A stretch of 64,000 nucleotides of DNA, from positions 372,001 through 436,000 of the forward strand of contig NZ_JBNJLT010000002.1 of the NCBI RefSeq assembly GCF_050113635.1, read 5' to 3'. The DNA is from Marinimicrobium sp050113635. GTDB lineage: Bacteria; Pseudomonadota; Gammaproteobacteria; Pseudomonadales; Cellvibrionaceae. A model generated the notes under the pieces. It searched no databases and was not told where the DNA came from. It worked only from the letters and a program-made list of their open reading frames with translations. Within the stretch, counting starts at the first letter, position 1, and every line of letters begins with the position of its first letter. Positions 59,214 to 64,000 of this stretch are shown one piece after another. Made by a program: the position numbers and the translations under genes.

Positions 59214-62200
59214 TCAGAACGAGTAGCTGGCCTTCAAGATATAACTGCGCCCCTGAACAAACGAAGAGCGGAACAGCTTCAGGTTGTTGTCCACCTGCAT
59301 ACGGGTGACCACCTCTTCATCCGCGAGGTTTTTCGCCTCGAACGAGAATCGCAGCCGATCAGTCACATCGTACTTGAAGCTGGCGTCCAGGAAGCCCTGG
59401 GAGTCATTCCACACCGGCAGGCCCGTGATCTCATCCCGCGCGGTCAACAAAAACTCCGAGTTCCAGTTGTAGGCAAAGCGCACCTCGGTCGGCCCACGCT
59501 GGTAGAACACCACCAGGTTGACGACCTGATCGGACAGCCGCTCCAGCGGCAGGTCGTCAAAGGCAATATTCTTGGCCTCCGCCGTCGGATCAATACCCGA
59601 GAAGGCCTGATTCGGCACGCCCTCGGAATCGATATAAGTGTAGTTCGCCTGCAACCCCAGGCCGTTGAACGGGTCGGGCAGGAAGTCATAGGTTTGCTGG
59701 TAGGCCAGCTCGAAACCTTTGACTTCGCCCTTGCTACCATTCTCCGGCCCGGTGATGCGCACAGTCTGCGTCACGCCGGTTTCGGGGTTGGTGATTTGTT
59801 CCTGGCGGCTGCCGGACACAATAAAGTTCTTCAGGTCCTTGTAGAACACCGTGCCGGTCAATGAGCCCACATCCGAGAAGAACCATTCCACAGACGCGTC
59901 AAACTGGTTGGACTCAGTGGGCTTCAGATAGGGATTGCCCGAAGAGGCCAGAAACCCGGAGAAGTTAACGTTTTGTGGGTTGAGCACGCTCACCTGCTCC
60001 AGGTTCTCGCCGTCCACCTCGGGAATACCGTCAGGAATCGGCTCGCCCTGAGCGTTCACGTTATCCGGGTATTCCGCGCTGATCCCGGGGAATGGACGAA
60101 TGACCTGATCCCCGTTTTCATCGAGTACCGCATTGCCGTTTTCATCCACCTGCGGTCCCCACAACCGAGAGCGAATCGCCGTGGTGCCCCCTTCGCTGGT
60201 GTCTTCCTGAATACTGACGTAGTTGCGCATCTGGCCGATATCCGGCTTGGAAATCGCCTTGGAGGCCGAAAAACGCAGCAGCAGGTCTTCGGTCAGCTCA
60301 TATTTGAGGTTCAGGCTGGGCAGCCAGTGATCAGAGGTCTGCACCGACGCCCTTGGGCTGGTCCCATTATTGGCGAACGCCAATACGCCCGGATCCAGGA
60401 AGTTGTTGACCTCTCCCAGAAAGCGCGGGTCAATACCCTCGCCGGTCAGGTCAATACCGGTCTCAAGATCATTGAACACATACAGGCCGTAGTCCTCCGC
60501 CAGGTCGTCGGCAAAAACATCCACGCCCTCTGGCACCGGGTATTGCGAGGTGAAGCTGGGGAACTGAGTGGCACCGGTGGTCACCGTTTCGATTTCAACG
60601 TGACGAAGACCGACGTTACCGGCCAGTCGACGGTCAAACAGTTCGCTGGCAAAGTCCACCCGCAGGTAGGCGGCGATGCTTTCTTCCTCGGTCTGGAAAA
60701 TCTCATCTGGACGGAACATGCCGTTCACCATATCGAAGGCCCCAGCCTCGTCGCAGACCCCATCCACCACACTGGACTGGGCCGGGTCTATGCGCTGGCC
60801 CAGCGGACGGAAGGTATCACAGCGGGTTTCGACCAGCGGCCGCAACGTACTCTGGAAGCGGGCAAAGTCCTGGACGGCCGCCGGATGCAGCATCAGGTTA
60901 CCACCTTCGATACCAAAGCCATCGCCCGCCTCGAAACCGCTCCAATCGACAATCTGGTCGGTTCCCGGCAAGCCGCTGGCGATCACGTCTGCGTTGTCCA
61001 GCCAGCCAATCTGGGGATTAAACGTCGGCTGAATCGGCGCCCAGTTAAAGCGGGTGGCACCGACCGTTTGCTCTTTCTTGGCGTAACGGGCCCCGAATTT
61101 GAGCGCCGTCACAAAGCGGCCATTATCGAGGTAATGAGTGGCATCCAGCTGGAAGGCGTCTTCATTGCCCTTGGAGCGTTCCGCAAAGTCCATCGCCGCC
61201 TGGGCCGCAAAGGAGGAGTCCTGCTGGAAGTAAGCCGGGCTGGTGAGGTCGACGCCCTCTGGTTGACCGGCCTGCGCCAGAGCCACCTGGTCGGCGGACG
61301 CATACGCCCAGGGGTTGAATAACCCCAGGCTGATGTCCGACCCGACCGCGTCCAGATTCATTTGTGCGTTGGCCCGGGTGGCGTACAGCAGGGAATTATC
61401 ATCGATTTCCGTTTCGGCGTTAACGCGCTGGTAGTCCGCTGAAAACTCCCATTGGTCAGTGGGCGCCCACTTCAGGTTAAAGGAAATATCTTCCGTCAGG
61501 CGGTTCTCATTCCGGTAGCGCGTCTCGGACGTGTATTGCGAGCCGAACTCATTGACATTGGTGGCCGCCCAATCCGCCGCCTGGGGAATCCGGCCGGTCG
61601 GGTCCTCGGAGCGCCAGCCTTCCGAGGTGGACGAAATGCTGCCATTCTGGAAAATGCCGTCTTCGGAGAACTGCCACTGCTCGGGCGTAAAATCTTCACC
61701 GCTGCCGGTGACGTGAGCGATCGACCGGGCATTGGGGTCATTGATATTGACGTCGTTTTTAATAACGAACTCGGTCCAGGACAATGAAGCGTCCGAACGG
61801 ATAAACTCGGCGGTCGCCTGAAGGGTGCGGTCCGGGCTCTCCCATTGCAAAGAGGCCGCCAGACCCTGCCGCTCGCGCGTATCGAATTTCTGGCTGACAT
61901 TGCCACCCAGGGGTACGATGACCCCTTGGTCACCCACCTCGAAACTCTCGGGCGCACCGGCGAAACTGCCATCATAGACGTAGCGACTGGACTCGGGCAC
62001 ATAATCGAATCCGGGGTGGCCCGGCGAATCACCGCCCATAGGCCGCAGCTCAAAGCGAGAGGACTGCATGCCGTGTGATGCCTGTTCCAGCCTGGAGTCG
62101 GCGGCGCTGATCAAAAACCCGAATTCACCGATTTCAGTATTCACGCGATCGCTAAACAGGGCGGACACGGTCGGAGTCCAGTCCTCATCCAGCGTATTGA

Positions 62201-62828
62201 CCTGACCGTCCACAGTAAGGCCGAAGTGGCGCCCCTCGCTGTCAAAGGGTTTGCGAGTATTGAGTGATACCGTCCCGCCAATACCACCTTCGATCATATC
62301 GGCGGTCTGGTTCTTGTACACCATCACGTTGCCGATCATCTCTGGCGATACATCGGAGAACGACAGGCCATTACCGGAGCTGGCACTGAACGTATCACGT
62401 CCGTTGAATTCAGAGCGCACTTGCGTGAGGCCGCGAATAATCAGGCCGGACCCTTCGGTGCCAAAGTGGTCCGGATCGTCCGGCGCCGCGAAGCGTCCGA
62501 TTTGGACACCCGGCAACCGCTGGATGGATTCCAGAATGCTGCGATCCGGGAGAGCACCAATGTCGGAAGCGGAAATGGCATCCACGAAGGTGTCGGCGTC
62601 GCGCTTGAGCGTCTGGGCGTTTTCGAGGCTTTGCCTCAGCCCCTTGACCACGATTTCCTCCAGCATGGGGCTGCCTGACATAGCGCCATCGCCGGATGCT
62701 GAAGCGTTGTCAGTTTGCGCCATGGCCGGTAAACCGGCAGCGAGCATGCAGCTGATATAGCTGATGCGCTTAAACAGTGCCGATCGCTGAAACCTGTGCC
62801 TGGGTTTTGAGTTCTGGGTAGTTTGCAC
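59214..62828 (-). CDS. Large TonB-dependent receptor (Caulobacter/Xanthomonas type)
   Basis: Outer-membrane importer of 1204 residues, longer than most. It has a basic N terminus and signal segment (about 18-37, ending AMAQ), TonB box LEEIVVKGLRQSL, plug motifs AISASDIGALPDRSILESIQ, RLPGVQIGRF and GLIIRGLTQVRSEFNGR, an Asp/Glu-rich barrel and the end ILKASYSF. Substrate is unknown but such receptors usually import plant or algal oligosaccharides. The next gene on the other strand is a tryptophan-halogenase homologue, a frequent companion in glycan loci of Caulobacter and Cellvibrio. A 42-bp inverted repeat lies between them. Confidence 0.92.
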   Translation of the reverse strand: MQTTQNSKPRHRFQRSALFKRISYISCMLAAGLPAMAQTDNASASGDGAMSGSPMLEEIVVKGLRQSLENAQTLKRDADTFVDAISASDIGALPDRSILESIQRLPGVQIGRFAAPDDPDHFGTEGSGLIIRGLTQVRSEFNGRDTFSASSGNGLSFSDVSPEMIGNVMVYKNQTADMIEGGIGGTVSLNTRKPFDSEGRHFGLTVDGQVNTLDEDWTPTVSALFSDRVNTEIGEFGFLISAADSRLEQASHGMQSSRFELRPMGGDSPGHPGFDYVPESSRYVYDGSFAGAPESFEVGDQGVIVPLGGNVSQKFDTRERQGLAASLQWESPDRTLQATAEFIRSDASLSWTEFVIKNDVNINDPNARSIAHVTGSGEDFTPEQWQFSEDGIFQNGSISSTSEGWRSEDPTGRIPQAADWAATNVNEFGSQYTSETRYRNENRLTEDISFNLKWAPTDQWEFSADYQRVNAETEIDDNSLLYATRANAQMNLDAVGSDISLGLFNPWAYASADQVALAQAGQPEGVDLTSPAYFQQDSSFAAQAAMDFAERSKGNEDAFQLDATHYLDNGRFVTALKFGARYAKKEQTVGATRFNWAPIQPTFNPQIGWLDNADVIASGLPGTDQIVDWSGFEAGDGFGIEGGNLMLHPAAVQDFARFQSTLRPLVETRCDTFRPLGQRIDPAQSSVVDGVCDEAGAFDMVNGMFRPDEIFQTEEESIAAYLRVDFASELFDRRLAGNVGLRHVEIETVTTGATQFPSFTSQYPVPEGVDVFADDLAEDYGLYVFNDLETGIDLTGEGIDPRFLGEVNNFLDPGVLAFANNGTSPRASVQTSDHWLPSLNLKYELTEDLLLRFSASKAISKPDIGQMRNYVSIQEDTSEGGTTAIRSRLWGPQVDENGNAVLDENGDQVIRPFPGISAEYPDNVNAQGEPIPDGIPEVDGENLEQVSVLNPQNVNFSGFLASSGNPYLKPTESNQFDASVEWFFSDVGSLTGTVFYKDLKNFIVSGSRQEQITNPETGVTQTVRITGPENGSKGEVKGFELAYQQTYDFLPDPFNGLGLQANYTYIDSEGVPNQAFSGIDPTAEAKNIAFDDLPLERLSDQVVNLVVFYQRGPTEVRFAYNWNSEFLLTARDEITGLPVWNDSQGFLDASFKYDVTDRLRFSFEAKNLADEEVVTRMQVDNNLKLFRSSFVQGRSYILKASYSF

Positions 62829-62954
62829 AATTGTCCCCTTTTATGACTATTATTTGAATCGCTGGCGGGCTGCCGCATGGCGGCCCAAGCCGACAAAGCA
62901 TCGCTCTTCAGGCGCGGCCTGTCGTCCAAACACCCGCCAATCCCTCAATCTGCA

Positions 62955-62996
62955 CGTTCGAGTATCCGTTTTGGGGAAAATACGGAAAGTCGAACG
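62955..62996. promoter_or_regulatory. 42-bp imperfect inverted repeat in the receptor/halogenase divergent promoter
   Basis: The outer arms CGTTCGA and TCGAACG are exact inverted copies. Inside them TCCGTTTT and AAAATACGGA pair with a small bulge around GGGG. The element is centred in the 233-bp gap between divergent starts (62828 and 63062), the usual place for a shared operator. The regulator is not in the window. Confidence 0.6.
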
Positions 62997-63061
62997 CCTT
63001 TCCAGGGAAGATTCACGACAATAACGGCCTTGGCATACAACAATAATCTGTGACTCATTGT

Positions 63062-64000
63062 ATGAATGACCGCCGTATTCGAAAGATTGTCATCGTCGGT
63101 GGCGGCACCGCCGGATGGATGGCCGCCGCTGCCATGGCTCGCTTCATGAAGGACACCTTTTGCACCATTCAGCTCGTGGAGTCAGATACTATCCCCACCG
63201 TCGGCGTGGGCGAAGGCACTATTCCGCAGATGCAGGTGTTCAATCGAACCCTGGGCATTGATGAAGACGACTTTATTCGCAAAACACAGGGCACCTTCAA
63301 ACTGGGCATTGAGTTTTGCGACTGGGGCGCCCTTGGCGAGCGATACATGCACGGCTTCGGCGGCCTTGGGCGCAATATGGAAGCCCTGCAGTTTCATCAC
63401 TTCTGGTGCAAATCACACCGCGACGGCAAGGCCCGCTCCCTGCGCCATTACGCGCTCAATGCGCTGGCCGCCAGCGAGAACCGTTTTATGCGCCCGGTGG
63501 AGGCGGGGGATTCTCCCCTGTCCGATATTGGCTACGCCTTTCAGTTTGATGCCGGGCGCTATGCCCAATACTTGCGCGATTACGCCGAACAACGAGGCGT
63601 ACAGCGTATCGAAGGGACGGTCAGCCAGGTGCGAACCGACCCGGACAGCGGTTTTATCAAAAGCGTGCATCTGGACGATGGCCGCACCGTCGACGGAGAG
63701 CTTTTTATTGACTGCTCTGGCTTCCAGGGGCTGCTCATTGAGCAATGCCTGGACGCCGGTTACGAAGACTGGAGCCACTGGCTGCCCTGCGACAGCGCCT
63801 GGACAGTGCCCAGCGAACGGCTGTCCCCCTTACCGCCCTATACCCGGGCGACGGCCCAACCTGCGGGCTGGCAGTGGCGTATCCCGCTGCAACACCGCAC
63901 CGGCAACGGCCATGTTTTCAGCAGCCGGTTTATGGAGGATGCGTCCGCCCGCGCCGTGCTGCTCGACTCATTGGATACCCCTGCCATCGCCTCGCCCCGC
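63062..64000 (+). CDS. Tryptophan halogenase family flavoprotein (partial, runs off the window)
   Basis: The first 313 codons of a flavin-dependent halogenase homologue; no stop before base 64000. The FAD loop is GGGTAGWMAAAAMA (13-26). Lys80 in TFKLGIEF is at the catalytic lysine of PrnA-like halogenases, and WQWRIP (270-275) matches the WxWxIP motif. The catalytic glutamate region lies beyond the window. Families of this type beside TonB-dependent receptors are widespread in glycan-using bacteria, and their true substrate is unknown. The ATG at 63062 has no clear ribosome binding site. Frames opposite it are shadows. Confidence 0.9.
   Translation, partial: MNDRRIRKIVIVGGGTAGWMAAAAMARFMKDTFCTIQLVESDTIPTVGVGEGTIPQMQVFNRTLGIDEDDFIRKTQGTFKLGIEFCDWGALGERYMHGFGGLGRNMEALQFHHFWCKSHRDGKARSLRHYALNALAASENRFMRPVEAGDSPLSDIGYAFQFDAGRYAQYLRDYAEQRGVQRIEGTVSQVRTDPDSGFIKSVHLDDGRTVDGELFIDCSGFQGLLIEQCLDAGYEDWSHWLPCDSAWTVPSERLSPLPPYTRATAQPAGWQWRIPLQHRTGNGHVFSSRFMEDASARAVLLDSLDTPAIASPR

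Noticed and set aside
59973..61322. 449-codon frame opposite the large TonB receptor
   Set aside because: Antisense shadow of the receptor coding sequence.
1..64000. tRNA, rRNA, CRISPR arrays, insertion sequences, phage genes
   Set aside because: Reading through the gaps and the strand-by-strand gene list showed no transposase, integrase, cas gene, repeat-spacer array or cloverleaf sequence.

Overview
The window reads as chromosome of a GC-rich gammaproteobacterium specialised in polysaccharide use, most plausibly from the Cellvibrionaceae (Marinimicrobium, Gilvimarinus, Saccharophagus or Cellvibrio type). The evidence is the gene order lptD-surA-pdxA-rsmA-apaG-apaH, a divergent amgK-murU pair, rpe-trpEG-trpDC, Coq7, a Crp/Vfr regulator, poly-serine linkers in a secreted glycosidase, several very large TonB-dependent receptors and a tryptophan-halogenase-like gene beside them. 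The genus assignment is inference. No tRNA, rRNA, CRISPR array or insertion sequence was seen.

Region by region. 1-4.9 kb: fecR and an ECF sigma factor on the minus strand, a Fur-box-like site, tonB-exbB-exbD on the plus strand (energy for outer-membrane receptors), then two adjacent Rnk/GreA-C-terminal-type proteins. 4.9-6.2 kb: a DUF1275 membrane protein and a lone hpf. 6.2-19.5 kb: a complete fructan (levan/inulin) locus. A large surface lipoprotein with a GH32-like domain, a SusC-type receptor and a SusD-type lipoprotein run leftward. A ROK fructokinase, a sugar-porter MFS protein and a canonical GH32 lipoprotein run rightward. A ROK repressor closes the locus. SusC/SusD pairs are the hallmark of Bacteroidetes and are rare in Proteobacteria. 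The AT-rich divergent promoter (13786-14115) holds a perfect 21-bp palindrome.

19.6-30.6 kb: TauE/SafE transporter, a small charged protein, coq7, osmC, crp, trpC, trpD, trpG, trpE, rpe, a DUF3530 protein and an aromatic aminotransferase. 30.8-37.4 kb: an RND efflux operon (adaptor, permease, outer-membrane factor, minus strand) with a divergent AcrR-type repressor; a site matching 21 of 24 bases of the E. coli AcrR operator as I remember it lies between them. 37.5-41.2 kb: hisC and a PAS-GGDEF-EAL protein preceded by an orphan reading-frame fragment. 41.2-46.0 kb: a RimB-like protease, RimK and AstE-like trio, a small PA3496-family protein, a LysR regulator and an outer-membrane beta-barrel protein. 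46.2-55.9 kb: apaH-apaG-rsmA-pdxA-surA-lptD (minus) and amgK-murU-GDPD (plus), both tightly coupled. 56.0-64.0 kb: two TonB-dependent receptors of the Caulobacter/Xanthomonas type (minus) and, divergent, the first 313 codons of a tryptophan-halogenase-family protein cut by the window end.

How the parts could work together: polymer is cut at the cell surface by the GH32-like lipoprotein, bound and imported by SusD-SusC using TonB-ExbB-ExbD energy, trimmed to fructose by the second GH32 enzyme, taken into the cytoplasm by the MFS porter and phosphorylated by the fructokinase, under control of the ROK repressor. This chain is inferred from families and gene order; substrate and regulation are untested.
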